DNA of 64,000 nt from Sphingomonas glaciei (GCF_023380025.1 NZ_CP097253.1:2699001-2763000); one strand, 5' to 3'. Positions 37,777 through 48,299 are shown, counted from the first letter of the stretch. Notes: a model not told the origin generated them from the letters alone. Translations and numbers: made by a program.

Positions 37777-38613
37777 ATGGCACTCAAAGCATATAAGCCG
37801 ACGAGCCCGGCCCGCCGTGGCCTGATCCTCGTCGACAAGAGCGCGCTGTGGAAGGGCAAGCCCGTCAAGGCGCTGACCGAAGGCAAGCACAAGACTGGTG
37901 GCCGCAACAACAAGGGCCATGTGACCAGCCGCGGTATCGCGGGCGGCCACAAGCAGAAGTACCGGATCATCGACTTCAAGCGTCGGACCTGGGACGTTTC
38001 TGCCACCGTCGAGCGGCTCGAGTACGACCCCAACCGGTCGGCGTTCATCGCGCTCGTCACCTACGAGGGCGGCGAGCAGGCCTATATCCTCGCTCCGCAG
38101 CGTCTTGCTCCGGGCGACAAGGTCGTCGCCGGCAAGAAGGTCGACGTGAAGCCGGGCAATGCGATGGAGATCGGCCAGATGCCGGTCGGCACCATTGTCC
38201 ACAACGTCGAGATGAAGCCCGGCAAGGGCGGCCAGATCGCTCGTGCCGCCGGCACCTACGTTCAGGTCGTCGGTCGCGACAAGGGCATGGTGATCGTTCG
38301 CCTCAACTCGGGCGAGCAGCGCTACATCCGTGCGGACTGCATGGCGACGATCGGTGCGGTGTCGAACCCCGACAACCAGAACACGACCCTCGCGAAGGCG
38401 GGACGCAGCCGCTGGCTCGGCAAGCGCCCGCTGACCCGCGGCGTCGCCAAGAACCCGGTCGACCACCCGCACGGCGGTGGTGAAGGCAGGACCTCGGGCG
38501 GCCGTCACCCGGTTACCCCGTGGGGCAAGCCGACCAAGGGTGCCCGCACCCGTCACAACAAGGCAACGGACAAGATGATCATCCGTAGCCGTCACGCCAA
38601 GAAGAAGGGCTAA
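37777..38613 (+). CDS. rplB: 50S ribosomal protein L2
   Basis: A 278-residue L2 needed for subunit association and peptidyl transfer. [54 protein letters not shown] and the catalytic-region [20 protein letters not shown] with conserved His are all present. Confidence 0.98.
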   Translation: MALKAYKPTSPARRGLILVDKSALWKGKPVKALTEGKHKTGGRNNKGHVTSRGIAGGHKQKYRIIDFKRRTWDVSATVERLEYDPNRSAFIALVTYEGGEQAYILAPQRLAPGDKVVAGKKVDVKPGNAMEIGQMPVGTIVHNVEMKPGKGGQIARAAGTYVQVVGRDKGMVIVRLNSGEQRYIRADCMATIGAVSNPDNQNTTLAKAGRSRWLGKRPLTRGVAKNPVDHPHGGGEGRTSGGRHPVTPWGKPTKGARTRHNKATDKMIIRSRHAKKKG

Positions 38614-38616
38614 GAG

Positions 38617-38892
38617 ATGGCTCGTTCCGTCTGGAAGGGTCCGTTCGTGGAGCTTTCGCTCCTGAAGAAGGCCGAAACCGCTCAGGACGCCGGTGCTCGC
38701 GCGCCGATCAAGACCTGGTCGCGCCGCTCCACCATTCTGCCGCAGTTCGTCGGCCTGACCTTCAATGTCTACAACGGCCGCAAGTTCGTGCCGGTGTCGG
38801 TCAACGAGGACATGGTCGGCATGAAGCTCGGCGAGTTCGCGCCGACCCGGTACTTCCCGGGTCACGCCGCCGACAAGAAGGGCAAGCGGTAA
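38617..38892 (+). CDS. rpsS: 30S ribosomal protein S19
   Basis: A 91-residue S19 of the 30S head. It starts [19 protein letters not shown] and contains [33 protein letters not shown] and [10 protein letters not shown]. The stop overlaps the rplV start (TAATG). Confidence 0.98.
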   Translation: MARSVWKGPFVELSLLKKAETAQDAGARAPIKTWSRRSTILPQFVGLTFNVYNGRKFVPVSVNEDMVGMKLGEFAPTRYFPGHAADKKGKR

Positions 38893-39269
38893 TGGGCAAG
38901 GTTGCAGCACCCCGCAAGGTGGGCGACAAGGAAGCGCTCGCCGTTGGCAACACCATCCGTGGCTCGGCGCGCAAGCTGAACCTGGTGGCGCAGCTGATCC
39001 GCGGCCGCAAGGTCGAGGAAGCGCTGAACATCCTGAAGTTCAGCCCAAAGGGCATGGCCGACGACGTGTACAAGGTCCTCGCGTCGGCCGTCGCCAATGC
39101 CGAGAACAACCACAACCTCGACGTCGACGCGCTGATCGTCACCGAGGCGAGCGTCGGCAAGTCGATCTCGATGAAGCGTTTCGCCACCCGCGCCCGCGGC
39201 CGGTCGAGCCGCATCGTCAAGCCGTTCAGCCGCCTTCGCGTCGTCGTGTCCGAGCAGGAAGAAGCCTAA
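38892..39269 (+). CDS. rplV: 50S ribosomal protein L22
   Basis: A 125-residue L22 whose beta-hairpin reaches the exit tunnel. [36 protein letters not shown] and [20 protein letters not shown] are conserved. The hairpin shows no obvious macrolide-resistance deletion. It overlaps rpsC by one base. Confidence 0.97.
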   Translation: MGKVAAPRKVGDKEALAVGNTIRGSARKLNLVAQLIRGRKVEEALNILKFSPKGMADDVYKVLASAVANAENNHNLDVDALIVTEASVGKSISMKRFATRARGRSSRIVKPFSRLRVVVSEQEEA

Positions 39270-39982
39270 TGGGTCAGAAGAGCAATCCGATCGGGCTTCG
39301 GCTGCAGATCAACCGTACCTGGGACAGCCGCTGGTTCGCGGAAGGCCAGGACTACGGTCGTATGCTGCTCGAGGATCTCAAGATCCGCCAGTACATCATG
39401 AAGACGCTGCCCCAGGCCGCGATCTCCAAGGTGGTCATCGAGCGCCCGGCCAAGCTGTGCCGCGTGTCCGTCTATGCCGCACGCCCAGGCGTGATCATCG
39501 GCAAGAAGGGCACCGACATCGAGAAGCTGAAGAAGACCCTGTCCAAGATGACGGGTTCGGAAGTCAGCCTCAACATCGTCGAGATCCGCAAGCCGGAAGT
39601 CGATGCGCGCCTCGTGGCGCAGGGCATCGCCGACCAGCTGGAGCGTCGCATCGCGTTCCGTCGGGCCATGAAGCGCGCCGTCCAGTCGGCCCTTCGCCTT
39701 GGCGCGGAAGGCATTCGTATCGAGTGCGGCGGCCGTCTCGGCGGCGCCGAGATCGCTCGCTCCGAGCGCTATCGTGAAGGCCGCGTGCCGCTTCACACGC
39801 TGCGCGGCAACGTCGATTATGCCGAAGCCCAGGCTCACACCGCTTATGGCGTGTGCGGGGTCAAGGTATGGGTGTTCAAGGGCGAGATCCTCGGTCACGA
39901 CCCGATGGCCCAGGACCGGCTGATGATGGAAGCTCAGACCTCCGGCGTCCGCCCCGCGCGTGACGACGATCGTCGCCGGTAA
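39269..39982 (+). CDS. rpsC: 30S ribosomal protein S3
   Basis: A 237-residue S3 lining the mRNA entry tunnel. [21 protein letters not shown] domain with [15 protein letters not shown], and [20 protein letters not shown] are typical. The C-terminal [10 protein letters not shown] is charged. Confidence 0.98.
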   Translation: MGQKSNPIGLRLQINRTWDSRWFAEGQDYGRMLLEDLKIRQYIMKTLPQAAISKVVIERPAKLCRVSVYAARPGVIIGKKGTDIEKLKKTLSKMTGSEVSLNIVEIRKPEVDARLVAQGIADQLERRIAFRRAMKRAVQSALRLGAEGIRIECGGRLGGAEIARSERYREGRVPLHTLRGNVDYAEAQAHTAYGVCGVKVWVFKGEILGHDPMAQDRLMMEAQTSGVRPARDDDRRR

Positions 39983-39994
39983 GGAACGAGAGAC

Positions 39995-40426
39995 ATGCTG
40001 CAACCAAAGCGCACCAAGTTCCGCAAGGCCTTCAAGGGCCGGATCCATGGCAATGCCAAGGGCGGGACCGAGCTCAACTTCGGCGCCTTCGGCCTCAAGG
40101 CCATGGAGCCCGAGCGGATCACCGCCCGCCAGATCGAAGCGGCCCGCCGCGCGATCACCCGTCACATCAAGCGTCAGGGACGCTTGTGGATCCGGATCTT
40201 CCCGGACGTGCCGGTGTCGAGCAAGCCTGCCGAAGTCCGCATGGGCAAGGGCAAGGGCTCGCCCGAATTCTGGGTCGCCCGGGTCAAGCCCGGCCGCATC
40301 CTGTTCGAGCTCGACGGCGTTCCCGGACCGCTTGCCAAGGTCGCTTTCGAGCGTGCCGCGGAGAAGCTCCCCATCAAGGTCAAGGTGGTCGCCCGCCTTG
40401 GCGAAACCCTGGTTGAGGCCGACTGA
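39995..40426 (+). CDS. rplP: 50S ribosomal protein L16
   Basis: A 143-residue L16 near the A site. [58 protein letters not shown] and [19 protein letters not shown] are present. The conserved Arg of the [10 protein letters not shown] loop, hydroxylated by YcfD-type enzymes in some bacteria, is intact. Confidence 0.98.
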   Translation: MLQPKRTKFRKAFKGRIHGNAKGGTELNFGAFGLKAMEPERITARQIEAARRAITRHIKRQGRLWIRIFPDVPVSSKPAEVRMGKGKGSPEFWVARVKPGRILFELDGVPGPLAKVAFERAAEKLPIKVKVVARLGETLVEAD

Positions 40427-40428
40427 CC

Positions 40429-40638
40429 ATGGCGAAGCGTGAAGACCTGTCGGTTGCAACCGACGACCAGCTGTCGACGCAGCTGGGCGACCTGAAGAAG
40501 GAGCAGTTCAACCTGCGCTTCCAGGCCGCCACCAACCAGCTCGAGAAGCCGAGCCGGGTGCGCGAGGTCCGCCGGACCATCGCCCGGATCAAGACCCTGC
40601 AAGGCCAGCGTTCGAAGAACGCGGCGTCGCAGGGCTGA
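40429..40638 (+). CDS. rpmC: 50S ribosomal protein L29
   Basis: A 69-residue helical-hairpin protein at the exit tunnel. [20 protein letters not shown] and [17 protein letters not shown] match L29. It starts two bases after the rplP stop. Confidence 0.96.
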   Translation: MAKREDLSVATDDQLSTQLGDLKKEQFNLRFQAATNQLEKPSRVREVRRTIARIKTLQGQRSKNAASQG

Positions 40639-40649
40639 GGAGAGAATAG

Positions 40650-40925
40650 ATGCCAAAGCGCGTCCTCACCGGCACCGTAGTGTCCGACAAGGGTGACAAG
40701 ACCGTGGTGGTTCGTGTCGAGCGGCGGGTGAAGCACCCGTTGTACGGCAAGATCATCAAGCTGTCGAAGAAGTACCATGCTCACGACGAGGCGAATGCCT
40801 ACAGCGTGGGTCAGCAGGTCCGCATTGAAGAATGCGCCCCGCTTTCGAAGCTCAAGACCTGGACCGTTGCCGGACTGGTGGGTGAGGCCAAGGCCTCCGA
40901 CCTGGCCGAAGCGGCCAACGTCTGA
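40650..40925 (+). CDS. rpsQ: 30S ribosomal protein S17
   Basis: A 91-residue S17 OB-fold protein. [40 protein letters not shown] and [12 protein letters not shown] are typical. The last 15 residues ([14 protein letters not shown]) extend slightly beyond the enteric length. Confidence 0.96.
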   Translation: MPKRVLTGTVVSDKGDKTVVVRVERRVKHPLYGKIIKLSKKYHAHDEANAYSVGQQVRIEECAPLSKLKTWTVAGLVGEAKASDLAEAANV

Positions 40926-40953
40926 GCGCTCTGGTCAAGGATAGGATAGACCC

Positions 40954-41322
40954 ATGATCCAGATGCAGTCCAACCTGGACGTCGCTGACAACAGCGGTGC
41001 CAAGCGCGTCATGTGCATCAAGGTGCTCGGTGGCTCCAAGCGCCGCACCGCGAGCGTCGGCGACATCATCGTCGTTTCCGTCAAGGAAGCCGCGCCCAAG
41101 GGCCGCGTGAAGAAGGGCGACGTTCACCGCGCGGTCATCGTGCGTACCGCCAAGGACATTCGTCGTCCGGACGGTTCGGTGATCCGCTTCGACAGCAATG
41201 CCGCCGTGCTGGTCAACAAGAACGAGGAGCCGATCGGCACTCGTATCTTCGGGCCGGTGGTGCGCGAACTGCGCGCCAAGAAGCACATGAAGATCATCAG
41301 CCTTGCGCCGGAGGTGCTGTAA
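40954..41322 (+). CDS. rplN: 50S ribosomal protein L14
   Basis: A 122-residue L14 at the subunit interface. [55 protein letters not shown] and [20 protein letters not shown] are conserved. Its stop overlaps the rplX start by one base. Confidence 0.98.
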   Translation: MIQMQSNLDVADNSGAKRVMCIKVLGGSKRRTASVGDIIVVSVKEAAPKGRVKKGDVHRAVIVRTAKDIRRPDGSVIRFDSNAAVLVNKNEEPIGTRIFGPVVRELRAKKHMKIISLAPEVL

Positions 41323-41642
41323 TGGCCACCGCGAAGATCAAGAAGGGCGACAAGGTCGTCGTCCTGTCCGGCAAGGACAAGGGCAAGACCGGTGAGGTCG
41401 TCCGCGCCATGCCGAAGGAAAACAAGGTGGTCGTGAGCGGCATCAACGTCGCCACGCGCCACATCAAGCCGACCCAGGCCAGCCCAGAAGGCGGCAAGGT
41501 CACCAAGGAAGCGCCGCTTCACGTGTCCAACGTGGCGCTCGCTGATCCGAAGACCGGCGCGGCTACCCGCGTCCGCTTCGAGGAACGCGACGGCAAGAAG
41601 GTCCGGGTCGCGGTCAAGTCCGGGGAGCTGATCAATGGCTGA
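41322..41642 (+). CDS. rplX: 50S ribosomal protein L24
   Basis: A 106-residue KOW-domain assembly protein. [39 protein letters not shown] and [20 protein letters not shown] match L24. ATG 41322 is the start; it shares a base with the rplN stop and overlaps rplE by eight bases. Confidence 0.97.
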   Translation: MATAKIKKGDKVVVLSGKDKGKTGEVVRAMPKENKVVVSGINVATRHIKPTQASPEGGKVTKEAPLHVSNVALADPKTGAATRVRFEERDGKKVRVAVKSGELING

Positions 41643-42219
41643 TGCCAACTACGTTCCGCGCCTGCGGAAGGATTACGACGAGCGCATCGTCAAGGCGATG
41701 ACCGACAAGTTCGGCTACAAGAACCACCTCGAGGTTCCGCGGCTCGACAAGATCGTCATCAACATGGGCGTCGGCGAAGCGACCCAGGACAAGAAGAAGG
41801 TCGAGGCCGCCGCTGCCGAAATGCAGCTGATCGCCGGGCAGAAGCCGGTGATCACCAAGGCCAAGACTTCGATCGCGCAGTTCAAGCTGCGTGAGGGCAT
41901 GCCGATCGGTTGCAAGGTCACCCTTCGCCGCGAGCGCATGTACGAGTTCCTCGACCGCCTGGTCACGATCGCTCTTCCCCGGGTCCGCGATTTCCGCGGC
42001 CTCAACCCGAAGAGCTTCGACGGGCGCGGCAACTATGCGATGGGTCTCAAGGAACAGATCGTGTTCCCCGAGATCAACTATGACCAGATCGACAAGGTCC
42101 GGGGCATGGACATCATCGTCACCACCACGGCAAGGACCGACGAGGAAGCGCGCGAGCTGCTCCGCCTCTTCAACTTCCCGTTCCCCGCAGACGCTGAACA
42201 GCAAAAGGCTGCCGCGTAA
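41635..42219 (+). CDS. rplE: 50S ribosomal protein L5
   Basis: A 194-residue L5 of the central protuberance, binding 5S r[42 protein letters not shown] and [20 protein letters not shown] are present. The C-terminal AEQQKAAA extends the usual 180 residues. Confidence 0.98.
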   Translation: MADANYVPRLRKDYDERIVKAMTDKFGYKNHLEVPRLDKIVINMGVGEATQDKKKVEAAAAEMQLIAGQKPVITKAKTSIAQFKLREGMPIGCKVTLRRERMYEFLDRLVTIALPRVRDFRGLNPKSFDGRGNYAMGLKEQIVFPEINYDQIDKVRGMDIIVTTTARTDEEARELLRLFNFPFPADAEQQKAAA

Positions 42220-42240
42220 GCGGTTAGGAGAACTTAAGTC

Positions 42241-42546
42241 ATGGCGAAACTGAGTTCCATCAACAAGAACGAGCGTCGCAAGAAGCTCGTCGTGAAGCAG
42301 GCGGCCAAGTACGCCAAGCTGAAGGCCCTCGCGAATGACGAGAGCCTCGACGAGACCGAGCGTTTGATCGCGCGTCTGAAGATGGCGGAGCTGCCCCGTA
42401 ACGGCAATCCGACCCGCATCCGTAATCGGTGCGAGCTGACGGGCCGGTCCCGGGCTGTCTACCGCAAGTTCCGTCTCTCGCGCATCATGCTGCGGGAAAT
42501 GGGCAACAAGGGCCTGATTCCGGGCCTCACGAAGTCGAGCTGGTAA
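42241..42546 (+). CDS. rpsN: 30S ribosomal protein S14
   Basis: A 101-residue zinc-free type S14. [40 protein letters not shown] and [11 protein letters not shown] are typical. It lacks the CxxC pairs of the short zinc-binding form. Confidence 0.98.
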   Translation: MAKLSSINKNERRKKLVVKQAAKYAKLKALANDESLDETERLIARLKMAELPRNGNPTRIRNRCELTGRSRAVYRKFRLSRIMLREMGNKGLIPGLTKSSW

Positions 42547-42558
42547 GGACACCGCAAG

Positions 42559-42954
42559 ATGGCGATGACCGATCCCCTGGGTGATATGCTCACCCGCATC
42601 CGCAATGGCCAGCAGGCGAAGAAGGACAGCGTCCTGACGCCGGCTTCCAAGCTGCGCGCTCACGTCCTCGACGTGCTTCAGCGCGAAGGCTATATCCGTG
42701 GCTACTCTGAGGAAGAACTGGCGGGCCAGAAGGGCCTCCGGATCGAACTCAAATATTTTGAAGGCCAGCCTGCGATCCAGCATCTGGCGCGTGTCTCGAA
42801 GCCCGGTCGCCGGGTCTATTCGGGCTCTCGCGAGCTGCCCCGGGTCCGCAACGGTCTTGGCATGACCATCGTCTCGACGCCTCGCGGCGTGCTTTCCGAC
42901 GCGGAAGCACGTGAGCAGAACGTCGGCGGCGAGGTTCTGGCGGAGGTGTTCTAA
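42559..42954 (+). CDS. rpsH: 30S ribosomal protein S8
   Basis: A 131-residue S8, an early 16S binder. [40 protein letters not shown] and [20 protein letters not shown] are conserved. In enterobacteria S8 represses the spc operon; control here is not known. Confidence 0.98.
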   Translation: MAMTDPLGDMLTRIRNGQQAKKDSVLTPASKLRAHVLDVLQREGYIRGYSEEELAGQKGLRIELKYFEGQPAIQHLARVSKPGRRVYSGSRELPRVRNGLGMTIVSTPRGVLSDAEAREQNVGGEVLAEVF

Positions 42955-42955
42955 G

Positions 42956-43492
42956 ATGTCCCGTATCGGCAAAAAGCCGGTCCCGGTTCCGGCCGGGGTT
43001 ACGGCGACCCTCGAGGGTCAGACCCTCAGCGTGAAGGGCCCCAAGGGCACCCTCTCGATGAGCCTGCTCGATGAACTGGTCCGCACCTCGGTCGAGGACG
43101 GCCAGATCAGCATCCAGCCGGTCAACGACAGCCAGCGTTCGCGGGCTGCGTGGGGCATGCAGCGCACCAACGTGTCGAACCTCGTCACCGGTGTGACCGA
43201 CGGCTTCACCAAGGTGCTCGAGATCACCGGCGTCGGCTATCGTGCCGCGGCCCAGGGCAAGAACCTGCGCCTGCAGCTCGGCTATAGCCACGACGTCAAT
43301 TACGCGATCCCCGAGGGCATCGACGTCAAGACTCCCGACCCCAACACGGTCGAGATCAGCGGCATCGACAAGCAGAAGGTCGGTCAGGTCGCGGCCGAGA
43401 TCCGGCGCTGGCGCAAGCCCGAACCCTACAAGGGCAAGGGCATCAAGTATCGCGGCGAGTTCATCTTCCGCAAGGAAGGGAAGAAGAAGTAA
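42956..43492 (+). CDS. rplF: 50S ribosomal protein L6
   Basis: A 178-residue L6 near the factor-binding site. [40 protein letters not shown] and the C-terminal [15 protein letters not shown] are present. ATG 42956 follows the rpsH stop by one base. Confidence 0.98.
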   Translation: MSRIGKKPVPVPAGVTATLEGQTLSVKGPKGTLSMSLLDELVRTSVEDGQISIQPVNDSQRSRAAWGMQRTNVSNLVTGVTDGFTKVLEITGVGYRAAAQGKNLRLQLGYSHDVNYAIPEGIDVKTPDPNTVEISGIDKQKVGQVAAEIRRWRKPEPYKGKGIKYRGEFIFRKEGKKK

Positions 43493-43845
43493 TGGCCAAG
43501 CTTTCCCTTTTCGATCGCCGGCGTCGCCGCGTCCGGACGACGCTTCGTGCCCGTTCAGGTGGCAAGCCGCGTTTGTCGGTGCACCGTTCGGGCCGCCACA
43601 TCTATGCCCAGGTGATCGACGATGCCGAGGGCCGCACCCTCGTCTCCGCGTCGACCCTCGACAAGGATCTGCGCGGCAAGGCCAACGCGACCACCGAGGG
43701 CGCCAAGCAGGTCGGCAAGACGCTGGCGGAGCGGGCCAAGGCGGCCGGCGTCACCAACGTCGTGTTCGATCGCGGCGGCTTCCTGTTCCATGGCCGGGTC
43801 AAGGCCCTCGCCGATGCCGCCCGTGAAGGCGGGCTGGAGTTCTGA
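43492..43845 (+). CDS. rplR: 50S ribosomal protein L18
   Basis: A 117-residue 5S rRNA-binding protein. [40 protein letters not shown] and [20 protein letters not shown] match L18. Its start overlaps the rplF stop by one base. Confidence 0.97.
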   Translation: MAKLSLFDRRRRRVRTTLRARSGGKPRLSVHRSGRHIYAQVIDDAEGRTLVSASTLDKDLRGKANATTEGAKQVGKTLAERAKAAGVTNVVFDRGGFLFHGRVKALADAAREGGLEF

Positions 43846-43847
43846 TT

Positions 43848-44636
43848 ATGGCTGATGAGATCGAAACCCAGACCCAGGCCGGCGCTCCGGACGCCCCTGC
43901 GGCGGCCGAAGCCGCGGACGCTGGCGCTCCGGCGCAGCAGGCTCCGCAGCAGCAGGACAACCGCGGTCCCCGCGGCCCTGGTGGTCCCGGCGGCAATCGC
44001 GGCGGACGCGGCGGTGGCCGTGACGGCCGCGGCGGCGGCAACCGTGGCGGCGGACGCCGTGACGATCGCCGTGGCGGTCGTGGCGGTGACGACGACGGCG
44101 GCGAGGAGCTGATCGAGAAGCTGGTCCACATCAACCGCGTTTCCAAGACCGTGAAGGGTGGTAAGCGCTTCGGCTTTGCCGCGCTGGTCGTGGTCGGCGA
44201 CGGCAAGGGTCGTGCGGGCTTCGGCCACGGCAAGGCCCGTGAGGTTCCGGAAGCCATCAGCAAGGCGACCGCGGCGGCTAAGAAGGCCATGATCCGCGTT
44301 CCGCTGCGTGACGGCCGCACCCTGCACCATGATGGCAACGGTCATTTCGGTGCGGGCAAGGTGACCCTCCGCTCGGCGCCGAGCGGCACCGGCATCATCG
44401 CCGGCGGCCCGATGCGCGCCATCTTCGAGAGCCTGGGCGTGGCGGACGTGGTGACCAAGTCGGTCGGCACTTCCAACCCGTACAACATGATCCGGGCGAC
44501 CTTCGAGGCGCTCAAGGAACAGACCAGCCCCCGTTCGGTGGCGCAGCGTCGCGGCAAGAAGGTCGCCGACCTGCTCGGCCGCGGTGGCGTAAGCCAGGCG
44601 GAGGCTGAGGCCACCGCCGACAGCATCACGGAGTAA
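43848..44636 (+). CDS. rpsE: 30S ribosomal protein S5 with long RGG-rich N-terminal extension
   Basis: A 262-residue S5 against about 167 in enterobacteria. The conserved part starts near residue 85: [40 protein letters not shown] and the end block [17 protein letters not shown]. The first 85 residues are an Ala/Gln-rich segment followed by dense Gly/Arg repeats ([17 protein letters not shown]), then DDDGG. Such RGG tracts bind RNA and are probably disordered; similar extensions are known in sphingomonad S5. Confidence 0.96.
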   Translation: MADEIETQTQAGAPDAPAAAEAADAGAPAQQAPQQQDNRGPRGPGGPGGNRGGRGGGRDGRGGGNRGGGRRDDRRGGRGGDDDGGEELIEKLVHINRVSKTVKGGKRFGFAALVVVGDGKGRAGFGHGKAREVPEAISKATAAAKKAMIRVPLRDGRTLHHDGNGHFGAGKVTLRSAPSGTGIIAGGPMRAIFESLGVADVVTKSVGTSNPYNMIRATFEALKEQTSPRSVAQRRGKKVADLLGRGGVSQAEAEATADSITE

Positions 44637-44641
44637 CAGAC

Positions 44642-44818
44642 GTGGCGACCATCAAGATCACCCAGACCGGTTCGCCGATCCGCCGCGACAAGACCCAGCG
44701 CGCGACGCTGGTCGGTCTCGGCCTCAACAAGATGCACCGCACCGTGGAAGTGGAGGAGACCCCCGAGGTCCTCGGCCAGATCCGCAAGGTGCAGCATCTG
44801 CTGAGCGTCGAAAAGTAA
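44642..44818 (+). CDS. rpmD: 50S ribosomal protein L30
   Basis: A 58-residue protein: [56 protein letters not shown]. Sequence and position between rpsE and rplO identify L30. The start is GTG 44642. Confidence 0.97.
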   Translation: MATIKITQTGSPIRRDKTQRATLVGLGLNKMHRTVEVEETPEVLGQIRKVQHLLSVEK

Positions 44819-44825
44819 CTGGACC

Positions 44826-44852
44826 CGGGCCCCTGCGCTAAGTAGGGGCCCG
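44826..44852 (+). other. Hairpin between rpmD and rplO
   Basis: CGGGCCCCT (44826-44834) pairs with AGGGGCCCG (44844-44852), leaving a nine-base loop; TTCCTTC follows. It could be a weak internal terminator or attenuator in the 109-base gap before rplO. Confidence 0.5.
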
Positions 44853-44927
44853 TTCCTTCATCAAGTGACCGGGCTTCTGCTGCGCAGGGGCCCGGATGCG
44901 CGACAAAAGCGAAAGCGAGTGCACAAC

Positions 44928-45494
44928 ATGACCATCAAGCTCAACGAACTCCGCGACAATCCCGGTGCCCGCAAGAGCCGCGTTCGCGTCGGCCGCGGTA
45001 TCGGTTCGGGCGTCGGCAAGACCGGCGGCCGCGGCCAGAAGGGCCAGAAGAGCCGCTCGGGCGTCTCGATCAAGGGCTTCGAGGGCGGCCAGATGCCGCT
45101 CCACATGCGGCTGCCGAAGCGCGGCTTCAACAACATCTTCGCCAAGGATTATGCCGAGGTGAACCTGGGCGCGATCCAGAAGCTGGTCGACGCCGGCGCG
45201 CTCGACGCCAATGGCACGATCGACCACGACACGCTCAAGGCGGCCGGTGTCGGCCGTGGCGGCAAGGACGGCGTACGGATCCTCGGCAAGGGCGATTTCT
45301 CGGCCAAGCTGACCTTCCGCGTCCACGGCGTCAGCGCCGGTGCCAAGAGCGCGATCGAAGCTGCCGGCGGCAGCGTCGAAGTGATCGAGCGCCGCGACTC
45401 GGCCGAGCTCGCCAAGGCCAAGAAGGGCAAGGCTCGCGAAGCGCGCCTCGCCGACAAGTCGTCCAAGCAGGACGCGGCGCGGGCGGCCAAGTAA
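44928..45494 (+). CDS. rplO: 50S ribosomal protein L15
   Basis: A 188-residue L15. [60 protein letters not shown] and [19 protein letters not shown] are typical. The C-terminal 30 residues are a Lys/Ala-rich extension ([16 protein letters not shown]). ATG 44928 starts the conserved region. Confidence 0.97.
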   Translation: MTIKLNELRDNPGARKSRVRVGRGIGSGVGKTGGRGQKGQKSRSGVSIKGFEGGQMPLHMRLPKRGFNNIFAKDYAEVNLGAIQKLVDAGALDANGTIDHDTLKAAGVGRGGKDGVRILGKGDFSAKLTFRVHGVSAGAKSAIEAAGGSVEVIERRDSAELAKAKKGKAREARLADKSSKQDAARAAK

Positions 45495-45499
45495 CCTGT

Positions 45500-45580
45500 T
45501 CCCCGGCGCAGGCCTGGGCCCAGTGTCCTCTCCTCCGCTGGTGAAGAAGGAACTGGGCTCCTGCCTTCGCAGGAGAACGG
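45500..45580. repeat. REP-like palindromic element, copy 2
   Basis: Within the rplO-secY gap. The right arm, AACTGGGCTCCTGCCTTCGC then AGGAGA (45551-45576), closely matches the right arm of the element between thiS and thiG. The left arm, GGCGCAGGCCTGGGCCCAGT (45505-45524), is a decayed inverted partner. Spacing and orientation match copy 1. It lies inside a presumably continuous ribosomal transcript. Confidence 0.65.
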
Positions 45581-45639
45581 CTTTCATCCGTGGCGGCACC
45601 GCCTATATGGGCCCCTTCGGGTAGGGACGAACAAACAAC

Positions 45640-47010
45640 ATGGCATCGCAGGCCGAACAACTGGCTTCGAACATCAGCCTCGCCAATTTTGGCAAGGCGA
45701 CCGAGCTCAAGAAGCGGATCTGGTTCACCATCGGTGCGCTGATCCTGTTCCGTCTGCTCAGCCACGTGCCGATGCCGGGCATCGACCCGCGCGCCATGGC
45801 CCAGCTGTTCAACACCCAGCGCGGCGGCGTCCTAGACTTCTTCAACACTTTCTCGGGCGGCAGCCTGGAGCGGATGAGCATCATCGCGCTCGGCGTCATG
45901 CCCTACATCACCGCCTCGATCGTGGTGCAGCTCGGCGCCACCATGTATGCCCCGATGATGGCCCTCAAGAAAGAGGGCGAGACCGGGCGCAAGCGGCTCA
46001 ACCAATATACCCGCTACCTTACCGTCCTGCTGACCACCGTGCAGGGCTATTTCATCGCGGTCGGCCTCGAGGGCCTGGGCGCCACGCAAGGCATCCCCGC
46101 GGTGGTCGAACCCGGCGTCATGTTCCGTGTCGCCGCCACCATCAGCCTGGTCGGCGGTACCCTGTTCCTGATGTGGATCGGTGAGCAGATCACCAGCCGC
46201 GGGATCGGAAATGGCATCAGCCTGATCATCATGGCCGGTATTGTCGCGACCCTGCCGCGCACCCTGGCCCAGCTGTTCGAGGGCGGGCGCAGCAACACCA
46301 TCGACCCACTGATCATCCTGCTTGTGATCGCGCTGGTGGTCGGCTTGATCCTGTTCATCTGCTTCATGGAGCGGGCCCAGCGCCGCGTGCTGATCCAATA
46401 TCCCAAGCGCGCCACCGCGCGGGGCATGATGGCGCAGGAGCGGTCGCACCTGCCGATCAAGATCAACACCGCCGGCGTCATTCCGCCGATCTTCGCTTCC
46501 TCGCTGCTGCTGATGCCGCTGACCGTCATCCAGATGGCCGGCGCGACGCCGGGCAGCGAAGGCGGCTCGGAATGGCTGGTCACGCTCAGCACCTACCTGC
46601 AGCACGGCAGCCCGGTGTTCATGACCCTCTACGGGCTCGGCATCGTCTTCTTCTGCTTCTTCTACACCTCGGTGCAGTTCAATTCGGAAGAGACCGCGGA
46701 CAACCTGAAGAAGCATGGCGGCTTCATCCCGGGCGTCCGTCCGGGCAAGGCGACCGAAAGCTATTTCGACTATCTGCTCGCCCGCCTGACGGTGATCGGT
46801 GCCGCCTATCTGGTGCTGATCTGCCTGGTGCCGGAGATAATGTTCACCCAGGCCGGCATCCCCTTTTATCTCGGCGGCACCAGCCTGCTGATCGTCGTCA
46901 ACGTGACGATGGATACCGTCAGCCAGATCCAGGGCCATTTGATCGCGCACCAATATGGCGACCTGATCAAGAAGGCGAAGCTGAAGGGCGGGCGGCCGGC
47001 GCGCCGCTGA
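45640..47010 (+). CDS. secY: Protein translocase subunit SecY
   Basis: A 456-residue inner-membrane channel with ten predicted transmembrane segments. RIWFTIGALILFRLLSHVPM, GVMPYITASIVVQL (plug region nearby), IGEQITSRGIGNGISLIIM, QRRVLIQYPKRATARGMM and the cytosolic loop NLKKHGGFIPGVRPGKATE are conserved. It forms the Sec translocon with SecE and SecG, encoded elsewhere. Confidence 0.98.
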   Translation: MASQAEQLASNISLANFGKATELKKRIWFTIGALILFRLLSHVPMPGIDPRAMAQLFNTQRGGVLDFFNTFSGGSLERMSIIALGVMPYITASIVVQLGATMYAPMMALKKEGETGRKRLNQYTRYLTVLLTTVQGYFIAVGLEGLGATQGIPAVVEPGVMFRVAATISLVGGTLFLMWIGEQITSRGIGNGISLIIMAGIVATLPRTLAQLFEGGRSNTIDPLIILLVIALVVGLILFICFMERAQRRVLIQYPKRATARGMMAQERSHLPIKINTAGVIPPIFASSLLLMPLTVIQMAGATPGSEGGSEWLVTLSTYLQHGSPVFMTLYGLGIVFFCFFYTSVQFNSEETADNLKKHGGFIPGVRPGKATESYFDYLLARLTVIGAAYLVLICLVPEIMFTQAGIPFYLGGTSLLIVVNVTMDTVSQIQGHLIAHQYGDLIKKAKLKGGRPARR

Positions 47011-47073
47011 CGCTTGACGGGTCCAGCCGGGCCCGTGACAAGCAGCTTGTGTGAACGAGGGGAACTTTCAGCC

Positions 47074-47724
47074 TTGGATATCATCCTCTTGGGGCCGCCT
47101 GGTGCGGGTAAGGGTACTCAGTCGCAACGGCTGGTCGACTCCCGCGGCATGGTCCAGCTGTCGACCGGCGACATGCTGCGCGCAGCGGTTCGCGCCGGCA
47201 CTCCGGTCGGGCTCAAGGCCAAGGCGATCATGGACGCGGGCGAGCTGGTCAGCGATGCCATCGTTTCCGCGCTGATCGGCGAGCATCTCGACCAGAGCCG
47301 GACCCAGGGCGCCATCTTCGACGGCTTCCCGCGCACCCAGAACCAGGCCGAAGCGCTCGATATTCTGCTCGACGAGCGCGGCCGCAACCTCGCCCATGTG
47401 ATCGAGCTTGAGGTGGACGAGGAAGCGCTGGTCGAGCGCATCACCGGCCGGTTCACCTGCGCCACCTGCAGCGCGCCTTACCACGACCGGTTCAAGCCGA
47501 CCGCGGTACAGGACCAGTGCGACGTCTGCGGCGGGCATGAGTTCAAGCGCCGCCCCGACGACAATGAGCAGACCGTGCGCACGCGGATGGCCGAATATCG
47601 CGCCAAGACCGCGCCGATCCTGCCCTATTACGAGGCGCGCGGCCTGGTGGCCCGGGTCGACGGCATGGCGAACGTGGACGAGGTCACCCGCCAGATCGAC
47701 GCAGTGCTGGACGGCGCCGCCTGA
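47074..47724 (+). CDS. adk: Adenylate kinase, zinc-LID type
   Basis: A 216-residue enzyme interconverting ATP, ADP and AMP. P-loop LLGPPGAGKGTQSQRL; AMP site STGDMLRAAVRAGTPVG; FDGFPRTQNQAEALD. The LID has C129, C132, C149 and C152, a zinc-binding set. TTG 47074 is the start, with AGGGGA ten bases upstream. The rpsM-rpsK-rpoA-rplQ genes that normally follow are not here. Confidence 0.95.
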   Translation: MDIILLGPPGAGKGTQSQRLVDSRGMVQLSTGDMLRAAVRAGTPVGLKAKAIMDAGELVSDAIVSALIGEHLDQSRTQGAIFDGFPRTQNQAEALDILLDERGRNLAHVIELEVDEEALVERITGRFTCATCSAPYHDRFKPTAVQDQCDVCGGHEFKRRPDDNEQTVRTRMAEYRAKTAPILPYYEARGLVARVDGMANVDEVTRQIDAVLDGAA

Positions 47725-47765
47725 CAGGCGCATCCTCGGCCCGCTTCAAGGGCAGGGGAAGGACG

Positions 47766-48299
47766 ATGAAACGACCATTGGCGTTCGGTGCGCTGGCCGC
47801 CGCGATGGCAGTCCCTGCCGCCGCCGAAGTGCGCTCGACCGGCGCCGACCGTTTCGAGATCGAGCATCGGTTCGACAGCGCGCTTGCCCCCGATCGCCTC
47901 TACACCCTGATCGGGCAACCGGCGCGCTGGTGGTCCGATTCCCACACCTTCTCGGGCAAGGCCGCCAACCTGTCGGTCGAAGTCGTGCCGATGGGTTGCT
48001 GGTGCGAGAAGATGCCCGACGGCAAGGTCGTCACGCATTTGCAGGTCGGCATCAGCGAGCCGGGCCGCCGCCTGTTGCTGACGGGTCTGCTCGGGCCCCT
48101 CGCTACGGTGGCGAAAGCGGGTGCCATGACCTGGACGATCACGCCCAGGGCGCAGGGCTCAACGCTGGTGATGAACTACAAGGTCGGCGGCATGACGGCC
48201 GATAAGGTGGCGCAGTTCGCGCCGGCGGTCGACGGCGTGCTCGGCGAGCAGATGACTCGTCTCCACAAGACCGCCGAGGGTCTTGCGGCCCCTCGCTAG
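47766..48299 (+). CDS. Secreted SRPBCC-like protein
   Basis: A 177-residue protein with signal KRPLAFGALAAAMAVPAAAE. The mature part looks like a START/SRPBCC (polyketide cyclase-type) fold: FEIEHRFDSALAPDRLYTLI, ARWWSDSHTFSGKAANLSVE, GCWCEKMPDGKVVTHLQVG and a C-terminal helix. The WWSDSHTFSG and CWCE elements recur in exported sphingomonad proteins. Ligand and role are unknown. It converges with folA, overlapping by four bases. Confidence 0.75.
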   Translation: MKRPLAFGALAAAMAVPAAAEVRSTGADRFEIEHRFDSALAPDRLYTLIGQPARWWSDSHTFSGKAANLSVEVVPMGCWCEKMPDGKVVTHLQVGISEPGRRLLLTGLLGPLATVAKAGAMTWTITPRAQGSTLVMNYKVGGMTADKVAQFAPAVDGVLGEQMTRLHKTAEGLAAPR

